Below, in pieces: positions 1 to 9,492 of a stretch of DNA of 64,000 bases. Source of the DNA: Laspinema sp. D2d (GTDB lineage: Bacteria > Cyanobacteriota > Cyanobacteriia > Cyanobacteriales > Laspinemataceae); NCBI RefSeq assembly GCF_025370755.1, contig NZ_JAMXFC010000035.1, positions 1 through 64,000 of the forward strand. Direction: 5' to 3'. Below the pieces are notes generated by a model that saw nothing but the letters and a program-made list of their open reading frames with translations, was not told the DNA's origin and made no database searches. Numbering within the stretch: the stretch's first letter is position 1; each line of letters starts with the position of its first letter. The position numbers and the translations under genes are program-made.

Positions 1-4
1 GCCA

Positions 5-42
5 AGGGGAGCCTAGATGCAAGTCGGGCTCCCCTCTTTATT
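5..42 (+). terminator. Probable Rho-independent terminator of an upstream gene
   Basis: An 8-bp stem (GGGGAGCC pairing with GGCTCCCC) is followed by a T-rich stretch on the plus strand. It probably ends a rightward gene lying outside the window. Confidence 0.5.
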
Positions 43-587
43 GCTTTCGTGTCACTGGCTTAGTCTAAACTCCAGTTAAGACAGACGTCATCATACTATA
101 ACCTACTCAATCATATTTTTCCCAGCCGTATCTGTATTTACAATTTCGTTAATCTTCAGAGGGGTTTAAAGAGAGTTAAACATTAACCGCGAATGTAGTC
201 ACGGGAGTCCGGGGATACAGTAAGAGAAAGACTACCCGGTTTTTTGACACAATTTGTAACCCGCAGCAACTGTCAGGAGGATAGAAACCTAGTTTTTTGT
301 CCCTAGGATTTAATCCTGTATCAATGCTGGCGGGTCGAACCAGAAACCACCCCAAAAGGCGATCGGTCCAAGGAACAAGTGATCCCCTATTTTTGAAGGG
401 TTGGATCAATCAAGGACTGGGGTACAGGAACGGGAAGACAACCCGGGTTTTTTGATAAAATTTTTGCTGGATTTACACCCAATTTAGGCCAAAACTCCGG
501 CTTCTAGTTGTGCATTTGTGGTGAAGCAGGAGGTTGTAAAAAAGCGCTTTTCTGTGTGCCATCCCGGGGGGTAAGGCGCGATCGCCC
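43..587. other. Non-coding stretch with dispersed repeat copies
   Basis: No convincing gene is seen. Two stretches (about 224-250 and 436-464) carry the sequence CCCGG followed by TTTTTTGA and an A/T-rich tail. This matches a repeat family found elsewhere in the window (for example 15499-15562 and 43957-44022). A 77-codon minus-strand frame at 176-409 lies over these repeats and has no recognisable protein character. Confidence 0.5.
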
Positions 588-616
588 AAAAAAAATAGCC
601 TCCATCCGACTGGAGG
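588..616 (-). terminator. Rho-independent terminator of map
   Basis: Read on the minus strand, CCTCCA and TGGAGG form a 6-bp hairpin followed closely by a run of eight T. It lies 20 bases past the stop codon of the methionine aminopeptidase gene. Confidence 0.7.
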
Positions 617-636
617 AGGCAAGTCTAACCGAAGAA

Positions 637-1470
637 CTATACCTTGGTGCGATCGGTTAAAATCTCATAACCTTGCTCAGTCACCAAAACCGTATGCTCA
701 AACTGAGCCGACAAGGAATTATCCACCGTCACCGCTGTCCATTTATCCGATAGAATCTTGGTATGGCGGGAACCCTGGTTGACAATGGGCTCGATCGCCA
801 ACGTCATCCCTGCACGCAGTTTGACATTGGGCATCTCCCGAGTCCGGAAATTAAACACCGAGGGTTCTTCATGAAGATTTCGACCCACACCATGACCCGT
901 GAAATCTTCCACCACACTAAACCCATTCGCCTTCACACAATCCTCGATCGCACCGGCAATATCCAGCAGATAATTCCCCGCCTTCACTTGCTCAATGCCC
1001 TTATAAAGCGATTCTTCTGCCGCCCGAATCAAGTGTGCCGCCTGGGGAGAGGTTTCCCCACCCACAGCGATCGTGATGCAAGAATCCCCATGAAATCCTT
1101 CAAAATAAGCGCCGGTATCAACCTTGAGGACATCTCCAAGACAGAGTACCTTTTTTTTATTCGGAATTCCATGCACGACTTCTTGATTAACACTGGCGCA
1201 AATCGAAGCGGGAAATCCATGATACCCCTTAAAACTCGGAGTGGCCCCCATTTCCCGAATGCGTTTTTCCGCATAAGCATCCAAGTCAGCAGTAGTCATT
1301 CCTGGTTCGACGGTTTCGGAAATTTCTTTCAGGACCGTAGCGACAATTTTGGAGGCTTGACGCATGATATCGATTTCACGGTTCGACTTGAGTTCAATCC
1401 CCCGGCGTTGCTGTTTTTTGGCACGCGATTGACTGACGGGCTGAGGCAGTAGATTAGAAAGAATGTTCAT
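637..1470 (-). CDS. map: Type I methionine aminopeptidase
   Basis: This cytosolic metalloenzyme removes the initiator methionine from new proteins. The 277-residue chain has a basic N-terminal extension of about 30 residues and then the complete pita-bread fold. The catalytic His100 (VVHGIP) and the five metal ligands Asp118, Asp129, His193, Glu227 and Glu258 can all be placed, and their spacing matches the E. coli enzyme within one residue. The gene stands alone, with its own terminator just downstream. Cyanobacteria usually carry several map paralogues; the N-terminal extension suggests this is not the shortest form. The family assignment is secure. Confidence 0.95.
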   Translation of the reverse strand: MNILSNLLPQPVSQSRAKKQQRRGIELKSNREIDIMRQASKIVATVLKEISETVEPGMTTADLDAYAEKRIREMGATPSFKGYHGFPASICASVNQEVVHGIPNKKKVLCLGDVLKVDTGAYFEGFHGDSCITIAVGGETSPQAAHLIRAAEESLYKGIEQVKAGNYLLDIAGAIEDCVKANGFSVVEDFTGHGVGRNLHEEPSVFNFRTREMPNVKLRAGMTLAIEPIVNQGSRHTKILSDKWTAVTVDNSLSAQFEHTVLVTEQGYEILTDRTKV

Positions 1471-1645
1471 CTATGGGATAAGTAACTAGGATATGGACAT
1501 CAATAAATAAGAAGAAGCGTTGCGCCAGTCGGCGATCGCCCTTGTGCATCTAGGAATCTTTATCTAAGTTAACAGATTATTCACCAATTCCCCAGAAGGT
1601 TCTAGGGTAAAGGGTCTCGACTGACCCTTTAGCCGTTCTAGTGCT

Positions 1646-2880
<1,235 letters not shown>

Positions 2881-2900
2881 CTTCCCTGCCTTAGATGGAG

Positions 2901-3425
2901 TTACTCAAACAATCGGAAATAAGGATAGCGGATGGGAACCCCCGGTTCCTTTTCCAGCTCAAAATTAATCACTTCCCAACAGGGTTCCACCGCTGCCTCG
3001 GGGCTGAATTCCACAGGTAAGCCATAGAGTCGCAGTTTTGCTGAATCCGGTTGACCCCGCCAAGGGGAACTGCGTTCTAGGTAGGAACCAATTAGGTTCT
3101 GATAGCGTTGGGCAATAATGACTTGAGTAGCCCGATACCCTTGAGTGTAGAGGCGATCGAGGGCTTCATGGATTTCAAAGCGAATCCCATCAGGATGGGT
3201 ATGTTGCCGATACCACTCATTATTCCACTGACGCCAATGCCGTCCAGACTGGAGGTGAATCAGTTCCCCGGTGGTTGGGTTGGCCTCAAATGCACCATGA
3301 CGCTGACACAAATAAGTATCCGTCAGAGTCAGTGCGGGAATTGTCTGACGACAGTGGGGACACTGAATCTCTGGGCCGAAGATAGGATACTGCGAAGCTA
3401 AATTGATCATGCTATTGGGGGCCAA
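2901..3425 (-). CDS. Conserved cyanobacterial protein, TIGR02652-type, zinc ribbon
   Basis: The 174-residue protein has an N-terminal CPHC and a second Cys about 17 residues later (YLCQRHG), suggesting a small metal-binding ribbon. It continues with a Trp/Arg-rich segment (GRHWRQWNNEWYRQHTH) and a conserved-looking C-terminal domain. I recognise it as the cyanobacterium-specific family labelled TIGR02652, whose function is unknown. No signal peptide or membrane segment is seen. It is probably the first gene of a two-gene unit with the VOC protein. Confidence 0.7.
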   Translation of the reverse strand: MAPNSMINLASQYPIFGPEIQCPHCRQTIPALTLTDTYLCQRHGAFEANPTTGELIHLQSGRHWRQWNNEWYRQHTHPDGIRFEIHEALDRLYTQGYRATQVIIAQRYQNLIGSYLERSSPWRGQPDSAKLRLYGLPVEFSPEAAVEPCWEVINFELEKEPGVPIRYPYFRLFE

Positions 3426-3530
3426 CTTGCTTGGGTTAGGTGCGCCAGGGATTTTGGCTTTATTATAGCGAGGGAGACCTGGGTATTGCTTACAATTTAT
3501 GGCGATTCCTTAAATAAGGCAAGCTCAATT

Positions 3531-4088
3531 GTGACAAATCTCAATCAACCTCTCAGGGTTTCCTCGAATTATTGGCCGGTGCCGGATCTGTCTGCGGCGG
3601 CTTTTGTTGCGCCGAATGCAACAGTGATGGGCTGGGTGGAGGTGGGTCCCGGGGCGAGTATCTGGTATGGTGCCGTGGTGCGCGCTGATGTGGAAAAAAT
3701 TATCATTGGCGCGAGTAGCAACATTCAAGATGGGGCGGTTTTACATGGAGATCCGGGAAAGCTGACGGTTTTAGCAGAGTTTGTAACCGTGGGTCATCGG
3801 GCGGTAGTGCATGGGGCCTATATTGAACGGGGCTGTTTGGTGGGGATTGGTGCGGTGGTGATGGATGGGGTGCGAGTGGGAACCGGGAGTATAGTGGGGG
3901 CTGGGGCAGTGGTCACGAAGGATGTTCCGCCTTATACTCTGGTGGTGGGTATTCCGGCTAAACCCCTGCGTACTTTGTCGGAAGCAGAAGCTGCGGAATT
4001 GATTGAACACGCAAGGCGCTATGAGCAGTTGGCGTTGGTTCATGCGGGTAAGGGGACGGATCTGGGCTTTAGGGTGGCGGATTCCTAG
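3531..4088 (+). CDS. Gamma-class carbonic anhydrase-like hexapeptide protein
   Basis: The protein is a left-handed beta-helix of hexapeptide repeats (for example VGPGAS and VRVGTGSIVGAGAVV) with a C-terminal helix. The three zinc-ligand histidines are present with the family spacing: His in LHGD, then +17 (GHRA) and +22 (VHG). The family includes YrdA/CamH proteins and the N-terminal domain of CcmM. Enzymatic activity is plausible but not proven by sequence. The open frame reaches a TTG at 3486, but those 15 codons are atypical; the GTG at 3531, starting VTNLNQPLRV, fits the family better. Without the CcmM Rubisco-like repeats this is a free-standing homologue. Confidence 0.85.
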   Translation: MTNLNQPLRVSSNYWPVPDLSAAAFVAPNATVMGWVEVGPGASIWYGAVVRADVEKIIIGASSNIQDGAVLHGDPGKLTVLAEFVTVGHRAVVHGAYIERGCLVGIGAVVMDGVRVGTGSIVGAGAVVTKDVPPYTLVVGIPAKPLRTLSEAEAAELIEHARRYEQLALVHAGKGTDLGFRVADS

Positions 4089-4109
4089 GGCTTTGTCCCT
4101 CTAAATAAT

Positions 4110-4138
4110 GTAGAGGCGATTCGCTTGGTCGCCTCTAC
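4110..4138. repeat. Palindromic repeat, 10-bp stem
   Basis: GTAGAGGCGA and TCGCCTCTAC form a perfect 10-bp stem around a 9-nt loop. It lies 21 bases past the stop of the gamma-carbonic anhydrase-like gene. This GTAGRGGCGA palindrome is a familiar dispersed cyanobacterial element and may also act as a transcript end. Confidence 0.7.
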
Positions 4139-4304
4139 TGGGGATGGGCTAGGGTCCATGCCTGAGTTTTGAGGGGTCTGAGGGTTTCCTGGGCTAATTT
4201 GAGCAGAATCGGTGAAAAGGGTTGTTCAAGTGAGCCAATTGATTGCAAAATGTCAGTAGAACTCAGAAAATAAGTTAAGAATTTAAAGAAAAGGGGAATT
4301 CACT

Positions 4305-4430
4305 ATGGATTTTGACTGGCGCATACTCATTGTTCTGTTACCCATCATTGGCGCTGGAAGTTGGGCGCTGTTCAATGTTGGTAAAGTGGCGATCGCCCAG
4401 ATCCAAAACTTTTTGAACAAACAAGCCTAA
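4305..4430 (+). CDS. psbY: Photosystem II protein Y
   Basis: This 41-codon gene encodes a single-span thylakoid protein at the periphery of photosystem II, near cytochrome b559. The chain starts MDFDWRILIVLLP, runs through one hydrophobic helix, and ends with the amphipathic VAIAQIQNFLNKQA. From memory it matches cyanobacterial PsbY (MDWRV... and an IRQLQ-type tail). A good ribosome binding site, AAGGGGA, lies seven bases before the ATG. It stands alone between the carbonic anhydrase-like gene and a leftward histidine kinase. Confidence 0.85.
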   Translation: MDFDWRILIVLLPIIGAGSWALFNVGKVAIAQIQNFLNKQA

Positions 4431-4578
4431 TCGGTTTCACCCGGGGAACCGGGGTGGATACTTCCCTCTTGCGGAGTCGTTTTTTCCCTTGAGCTTGCGG
4501 GAGTCCTTGTGGAACTTGAAGAGGGGTTCAGCGGTCATTTCGACCCAGCAGCTTGGACTGCCAATCACGCAAACGCAA

Positions 4579-4643
4579 ACACAAAACTAATCTAAAAGCA
4601 CCTGAACCCAGGCCACTGAGCTAAGGTTTGGGGGCTTTTTTCT
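4579..4643 (+). terminator. Possible terminator region after psbY
   Basis: An imperfect stem (AGCACCTGAACC with GGTTTGGGGGCT) is followed by TTTTTT on the plus strand. It would end rightward transcription from psbY. It also lies just past the stop of the leftward kinase gene. Confidence 0.4.
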
Positions 4644-4656
4644 TGTGGCGATCGCC

Positions 4657-6228
4657 TTAAACGTCAGGCTGGGGGGTAGGTGCGGGTAGCTCAATGGTAA
4701 ATGAAAAGGTACTGCCTTGACCCAAGGTACTTTCGGCCCAAATCTGCCCGCCATGCTGTTGGACAATTTTTTCACAAATGGTTAGACCTAAGCCGGTCCC
4801 TCCATGAGCACGGGAGTCGGAACTATCCACCTGTTGAAATCGCTCGAAAATCTTTTCTAACCGTTCTGGGGGAATGCCGCGTCCACAATCTTTGACCTGG
4901 AACAGGATATGGGTGGATTGCACGGATGCTTTCAACCAGACGGTGGAGCCTGGAGGGGAAAATTTGATGGCATTGCTCAGGAGATTGGTAAAGACTTGGA
5001 TCAGGCGATCGGCATCAGCGGATAAGACGACCTCTGCTGGCTCAACTACAATCGAAACCAAGGCATCTTCAGCTAGGGCCTGTATGGAATCTGCCCCGCG
5101 TTGCATGAGTTCTCCCGCATGACAAGGCTGTTTGACGATCGCCTCTTTTCCCGAAGCCATGCGTTCCATATCCAGAATATCATTGAGCAGACGTAAAAGC
5201 CGGTCGGAGTTCTCTAAGGCAATGGAGAGCATTCGTTGGGATTTTTCGGGTTGGTTCGCCAGGACCCCACTGGCTAATAGACCCAGGGAACCCCGAATTG
5301 AGGTGAGTGGGGTCCGAAGTTCATGGCTGACGATGGAGATAAACTCATCTTTCATCCGTTCGATTTCAATCCGCTCAGTGATGTCTTTGAAGGTTAAGAC
5401 AACCCCGACTATTTCCCCTTTTTGGCGCAGGGGGGCGCTAATATATTCTACCGGAAAACAGGTGCCGTCTTTGCGCCAAAAGACGCCATCGGTAATAAAT
5501 TTGACGTTGCCTTGTTTGAGGGTTTCATCAATGGGAAATTCCCCTTTTAAAGGGGAGGGGTGAGGATTAGGGGTCATTCTAAGCAAGAGTTGGACCGGAT
5601 GACCGATCGCCTCGGCAGGTTCATAACCTAACATTCTTTCGGCAGCCGGATTTAAAAAGGTGAGCTTCATTTGCTCATCCAATCCACAAATTCCCTCTCC
5701 AGCGGAGTTTAAGATTAATTCGTTCTGATGGCGCAACCAGGCGAGGGCTTGATCCGGTGGCGGATAATCCGCCGGTTGGGTGCCAATAGTGAAGGCATAC
5801 AAATCGGCTCGAAGTGCCATGTGTTCGAGGCGATCGCGAATGCTTTGGAGTTCGGTCCGGTTGCTTACGGGCGATCGCGGTGCGGGAATGTCCTGATTCG
5901 GCCAGTTTGGTAGGTCGTTACAAGGACAGGACATAGGGGGCATTCCTCTCGTTCTTAGGGGGTGAGGCATGGAACATCGAGGGCAGTCCACAATTTCCCA
6001 TTCTGATGTCATGAGCTCGGCGACGGTTTCCTCGGTTCCTGTTAGATAACAATGCCCTGACTCTGGCGCTTGTACCTCGAACCATAATTGTTCAAACTCC
6101 TGACTGTAGGACTCCCCTGCAATGGTTTCTGTCGGTTTGCGGTCTAGCCCTCCGTTTCTCATCAAGACGCTTTTGCCTAATTGCAGCCAATGAGCAAGAT
6201 ATGCTTTTACTTTAGATGGGGACGCCAT
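4657..6228 (-). CDS. PAS-domain sensor histidine kinase
   Basis: The 523-residue protein is probably soluble, with no membrane segment. Residues 1-165 are a family-unassigned N-terminal part with a CPRC and a CPC pair that may bind metal. A PAS domain follows at about 165-285, then HisKA with the H-box SHELRTPL near residue 302. The HATPase_c domain (about 395-515) has NLLSNAIKF, DCGRGI and GTGLGL. All motifs needed for autophosphorylation are present. No response regulator is adjacent, so the partner is unknown. Within the PAS domain a stretch reading NPHPSPLKGEF comes from a palindromic repeat (about 5538-5570) that is inserted in frame. Confidence 0.9.
   Translation of the reverse strand: MASPSKVKAYLAHWLQLGKSVLMRNGGLDRKPTETIAGESYSQEFEQLWFEVQAPESGHCYLTGTEETVAELMTSEWEIVDCPRCSMPHPLRTRGMPPMSCPCNDLPNWPNQDIPAPRSPVSNRTELQSIRDRLEHMALRADLYAFTIGTQPADYPPPDQALAWLRHQNELILNSAGEGICGLDEQMKLTFLNPAAERMLGYEPAEAIGHPVQLLLRMTPNPHPSPLKGEFPIDETLKQGNVKFITDGVFWRKDGTCFPVEYISAPLRQKGEIVGVVLTFKDITERIEIERMKDEFISIVSHELRTPLTSIRGSLGLLASGVLANQPEKSQRMLSIALENSDRLLRLLNDILDMERMASGKEAIVKQPCHAGELMQRGADSIQALAEDALVSIVVEPAEVVLSADADRLIQVFTNLLSNAIKFSPPGSTVWLKASVQSTHILFQVKDCGRGIPPERLEKIFERFQQVDSSDSRAHGGTGLGLTICEKIVQQHGGQIWAESTLGQGSTFSFTIELPAPTPQPDV
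5538..5575. repeat. Palindromic repeat inserted in frame in the kinase gene
   Basis: The sequence CCCCTTTTAAAGGGGAGGGG contains CCCCTTT/AAAGGGG arms and encodes the residues SPLKGEF inside the PAS domain. This PSPLKGE-type element is a common cyanobacterial interspersed repeat, usually found between genes. Confidence 0.65.
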
Positions 6229-6704
6229 AATTCCCTATAACCTTCCATTGTAGAGCTAGACCCTATTAAGGGCTGCTTTTTTAATCAAATCTTAAGATTG
6301 GCAGTCTTCCGCCTATCCCCAGTTTAAGAAATTTTAGGGAATCCAGGAGGAATTCATAGCGGGACCTTTGACTCAACAACTCTTTCTGGGCAGTAACCGT
6401 AAGGGGGAAAAGGATGAGTTGATCGCGGGGTTCAGAATAGCAAGGAAAAAGGCAGGAGATTGAGGCGATCGCTAAAACGGACAGGGTATCTGTCAAGGGG
6501 GACGCTCTAGGGAACTCCGTTGTTCTTAAGTTGCCCCAAAAGGAAGGTTAAGGGTTCAACCTCGAAAGGACTAATTTTAGTTCCACTTTATCCCCGAAGC
6601 GAGGCGGGGAATAACAAAACTGGGTAATTCAAGGTTCAAGTTTACCCTAAAATCGCTGGAGTTAACTGACCCATTGGGGTAAAAATTCCCGGTTGGGTTG
6701 TCAC
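6229..6704. other. Intergenic stretch, weak 71-codon frame only
   Basis: This 476-bp gap separates two leftward genes. One minus-strand frame at 6281-6496 encodes 71 residues without a recognisable domain and is probably not a gene. Nothing else was identified apart from one HIP1 site. Confidence 0.4.
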
Positions 6705-8147
6705 TCACTCCTGATGGTGGGCGCGCACTTTGTCTCGGAGGCGTTGAGCGATCGCCTGAATGTAACTCATGCCTTCATCATCGGGTTCCATATTACACCG
6801 TCGCCAACGGTTTCTCGCTATCAATAAGGCGGTGCGAAGTTCTTGGAATGACTGCGGCAGAATCTGCTTTTTTTGGTAATCTTTAGCACAGCGATGGCCT
6901 ATTTCTACGCATTCCTCTACCGACTCCCAAGATTCATAGCCATTGAAACTTAAAGCAAAATGATTAAATAATTCCCAACGGGCATGAGTGGAGGGAATAT
7001 CAGATTCAGTCAGTTGGGTATGTTCAATGGGTTTTAACAGTAAACTCACCAGGGGTAACCAGGCTTTTTCGATCCATTTTAAATCGGGGGAAGCCGTCAC
7101 CCGCTCGAAAATCCAATGAGTGTCTATTAATTCCATTTCCATGCCAATTTCTGCTTCTTTATTTGAAGTATGAAAAATTAGCGGACATCGGGGCTGTTGC
7201 GTCGCCAAATAATCAACGATTTCTCGGCCATTCCCTGGATCAAAAACTTTTTCTTGCAGGGTCCAGCTTTGACCCAGATTATAATCCAAGCTGATTAATA
7301 GACATTTTTCTAAATGGACTTTTAACCAAGACAAAAGCTCCGGAGCATTATCAAAACATAATACATATTCCCCGGGAAACTTTTGTTCGAGGTGATGGCG
7401 CATTCGGTCAATTCGTTTTTTACTATTATCTAATATTACAATATTTTTAGCTCGACTCAGGCGGTTAAATTGGGGGGTATTGCGCGACACCCAAGCCATT
7501 AATTCTAAAGAATTCTTGAAAAACCCACAGGACCAACCGGGAAAGACTTCACCGAGGCGATCGCTGATTAAATTTTGGGCGTCTGGGGTATCATCTAAGA
7601 TAATAATCATCCGCGATGAAGGTACGGTCTGAGGGTCGCGTTGCGGTGGCTTATCTGGGAGGCGTTCCTCACTAGAATTAGAGCTATGTTTAGCCCTCGA
7701 TTGGATTAACCGTTTCAGGGTATCGGCCCAATCTGAATCAATCCAATCCCAAGAATCGATCGCTTCTAAGGAGTGAGAGGGGATGACCCTTTCACAGTGC
7801 CAATTTGCACCCTTCAACGCCATTTCCATCCCGATTTCGGCATCCCCATTTGAGGTATGGAGAATTACTGGACATTGGGGCAATTGTGTGATCAAGTAAT
7901 CTACCACCTCGCGACCAATTCCCGGATCAAAAAGTTGGCCGCTGCGTTCCCAACTGGGGCCCAAATCATGGTCAAGACTGAGCAAAAGGCACTCATGTAA
8001 GTGTCTTTTTAACCAGGCAATAATATCTGGGGCATTATTAAAAAAAATTGCCGCATAGTCAGGAAATGACTCTTTGAGACGCTTTTCCATTGCCTGAATG
8101 CGCCCCGGATCATCTTCTAAAATTGCAATGATTTCATGCATCCCCAC
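6705..8147 (-). CDS. Tandem receiver-like (cyclic-phosphate processing REC) protein
   Basis: The 480-residue protein has two complete copies of a receiver-like domain. The first (about 5-155) has ILEDDPGR and LSLDHDLG; the second (about 235-375) has ILDNSKKR and ISLDYNLG. Both share the ending FDPGxGREVVDYL...HTSN. Between them (about 178-215) is a third, truncated copy with only ILDDTP and the following helix. I recognise the LDHDLG type as the family called cyclic-phosphate processing receiver. The C-terminal 100 residues are helical and unassigned. The second copy has Tyr-Asn in place of His-Asp at the core motif, so it may have diverged in function. Its role is unknown. Confidence 0.7.
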   Translation of the reverse strand: MGMHEIIAILEDDPGRIQAMEKRLKESFPDYAAIFFNNAPDIIAWLKRHLHECLLLSLDHDLGPSWERSGQLFDPGIGREVVDYLITQLPQCPVILHTSNGDAEIGMEMALKGANWHCERVIPSHSLEAIDSWDWIDSDWADTLKRLIQSRAKHSSNSSEERLPDKPPQRDPQTVPSSRMIIILDDTPDAQNLISDRLGEVFPGWSCGFFKNSLELMAWVSRNTPQFNRLSRAKNIVILDNSKKRIDRMRHHLEQKFPGEYVLCFDNAPELLSWLKVHLEKCLLISLDYNLGQSWTLQEKVFDPGNGREIVDYLATQQPRCPLIFHTSNKEAEIGMEMELIDTHWIFERVTASPDLKWIEKAWLPLVSLLLKPIEHTQLTESDIPSTHARWELFNHFALSFNGYESWESVEECVEIGHRCAKDYQKKQILPQSFQELRTALLIARNRWRRCNMEPDDEGMSYIQAIAQRLRDKVRAHHQE

Positions 8148-8214
8148 CCTCCCCTCAATTGATTTTCCATTATAGGGAGTATTCCCCCGTAGGGGGTCTA
8201 ACCTATCAGGGGCC

Positions 8215-8703
8215 TCACCCTCTGTTAACCAGGGCCTCTCCCGTCAGACGACAGATGCGCCAGTCGGGGAGAATTTCGGCCCCTAGGCGACGATAGAAGG
8301 CGATCGCCGGTTCATTCCAATCCAATACCGACCATTCCATCCGTCCACAACCGCGATCCACCGCCAATTTTGCCAGTTCCTCAATCAGGGATTTGCCAAT
8401 CCCTCTACGGCGATAGTCAGGTAATACAAACAGATCTTCTAAGTATAGACCGGGCTGGGTTAGAAATGTAGAATAATTATAGAAAAATAGGGCAAATCCA
8501 ACAACGGTGCCAGAATATTCCGCAATCAATGCTTCCGCGTAGGGGCGATCGCCAAACAAATGCTCATGTAGTGCCTGGGGATTGCCGGTAACCGCATCGG
8601 ATAGCTTTTCATAGGCAGCGAGGGCACAAATTAACTCAAAGAGTACCGCCACATCATCCGCAGTGGCAGAGCGAATTCGGATTTCAGAGCAAATTTCAGA
8701 CAT
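8215..8703 (-). CDS. GNAT family N-acetyltransferase (diamine acetyltransferase-like)
   Basis: The 162-residue protein has the complete GNAT core. It includes an N-terminal IRIRSATADDVA strand/helix, the acetyl-CoA pyrophosphate loop in LYLEDLFVLPDYRRRGIGKSL (motif A, RRRGIGKS), and a late WNEPAIAFYRRLGAE helix. The LYLEDLFV...RGIG...W..NxPAI.FY pattern resembles eukaryotic spermidine/spermine acetyltransferases, so a small amine or thialysine substrate is plausible but not shown. It runs leftward in the same direction as its neighbours. Confidence 0.85.
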   Translation of the reverse strand: MSEICSEIRIRSATADDVAVLFELICALAAYEKLSDAVTGNPQALHEHLFGDRPYAEALIAEYSGTVVGFALFFYNYSTFLTQPGLYLEDLFVLPDYRRRGIGKSLIEELAKLAVDRGCGRMEWSVLDWNEPAIAFYRRLGAEILPDWRICRLTGEALVNRG

Positions 8704-8751
8704 AATCCCGGGAGAGTATTGTGGTATTATTATATCCCCAGGGAAATGGGT

Positions 8752-9267
8752 TCAAAAATCCGGTTCTTGACAGTCATCCAAGCGGGATGCTAAATTTCCC
8801 GCCCATCCCACCCCTAAGCCCTCCTCGGTGTAGAATGGTTGGGCGGGTAAATGTCCCGGCGGTGCGCTTAAATCAAAGATTAACTCCGCATAACTGCGCC
8901 ATTCTATTCCCCCTGAAACTGCCCATCCGACGGTTTGGGCAAATTGAGCATAATCCTGCTGCTGTTGCTGCCAAATCTGGGACTGGATTGTGAATCCAAA
9001 GTGACCCTCGCTAGAGTCCATCCACAGGTGATCAATCAGGCACAGGTCGGCACAAGGAATGTTCAAACTATCATCTTCTGTGAGATAATCCAAACGGGTT
9101 AGCCATTGAATATCGGCTTTGGAAAGGGAATCCCCACCTCGCAAGGTTTGGGTAATTTCTAATAGAATGCGCCCGGTTTCGCGATCGCCACGTTCCCATT
9201 CCCCCGCGTTTAAAAAGTCCCGCAGTTGCGTATAATTGACTGTCCCAATAATCAGAGAATCTGGCAT
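8752..9267 (-). CDS. GUN4 domain-containing protein
   Basis: The domain is recognised by LRDFLNAGEWERGDRETGRI, a conserved polar helix, then IPCADLCLIDHLWMDSS and GHFGFTIQSQIW, and a final VGWAV. GUN4 domains bind porphyrins such as protoporphyrin IX and stimulate Mg-chelatase. This protein is a stand-alone GUN4 domain plus a 45-residue tail, but it diverges from the standard chlorophyll-synthesis Gun4, so it may be a paralogue with another role. The frame extends to 9324; I use the ATG at 9267 (MPDSLIIGTVNYTQL) because the domain begins there. Confidence 0.8.
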   Translation of the reverse strand: MPDSLIIGTVNYTQLRDFLNAGEWERGDRETGRILLEITQTLRGGDSLSKADIQWLTRLDYLTEDDSLNIPCADLCLIDHLWMDSSEGHFGFTIQSQIWQQQQQDYAQFAQTVGWAVSGGIEWRSYAELIFDLSAPPGHLPAQPFYTEEGLGVGWAGNLASRLDDCQEPDF

Positions 9268-9492
9268 TATTATCCGGCAACGGGGAGAGGCAATGGACCG
9301 CACAGGATGAAGGGAGAAAAACACAAGGGGACGGGTTGATTCATGATTTAAACGACAACAGAGGAAGGTTCAGGGGAAGGGATGGAATTTGGCAATAGAC
9401 TTGGGGGTGTTTATTATCTTACAATGAAACGAAACGGCTGGATTTCTGGATCAAGACCCGCTACAATTGGGTAGCATAACTGGTGTGAGTCA

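Noticed and set aside
176-409. 77-codon minus-strand frame
   Set aside because: It lies over dispersed repeats; no domain, no convincing start signal.
763-1452. Plus-strand frame of 229 codons
   Set aside because: It is antisense to map, which has all its catalytic residues; the frame has no recognisable protein character.
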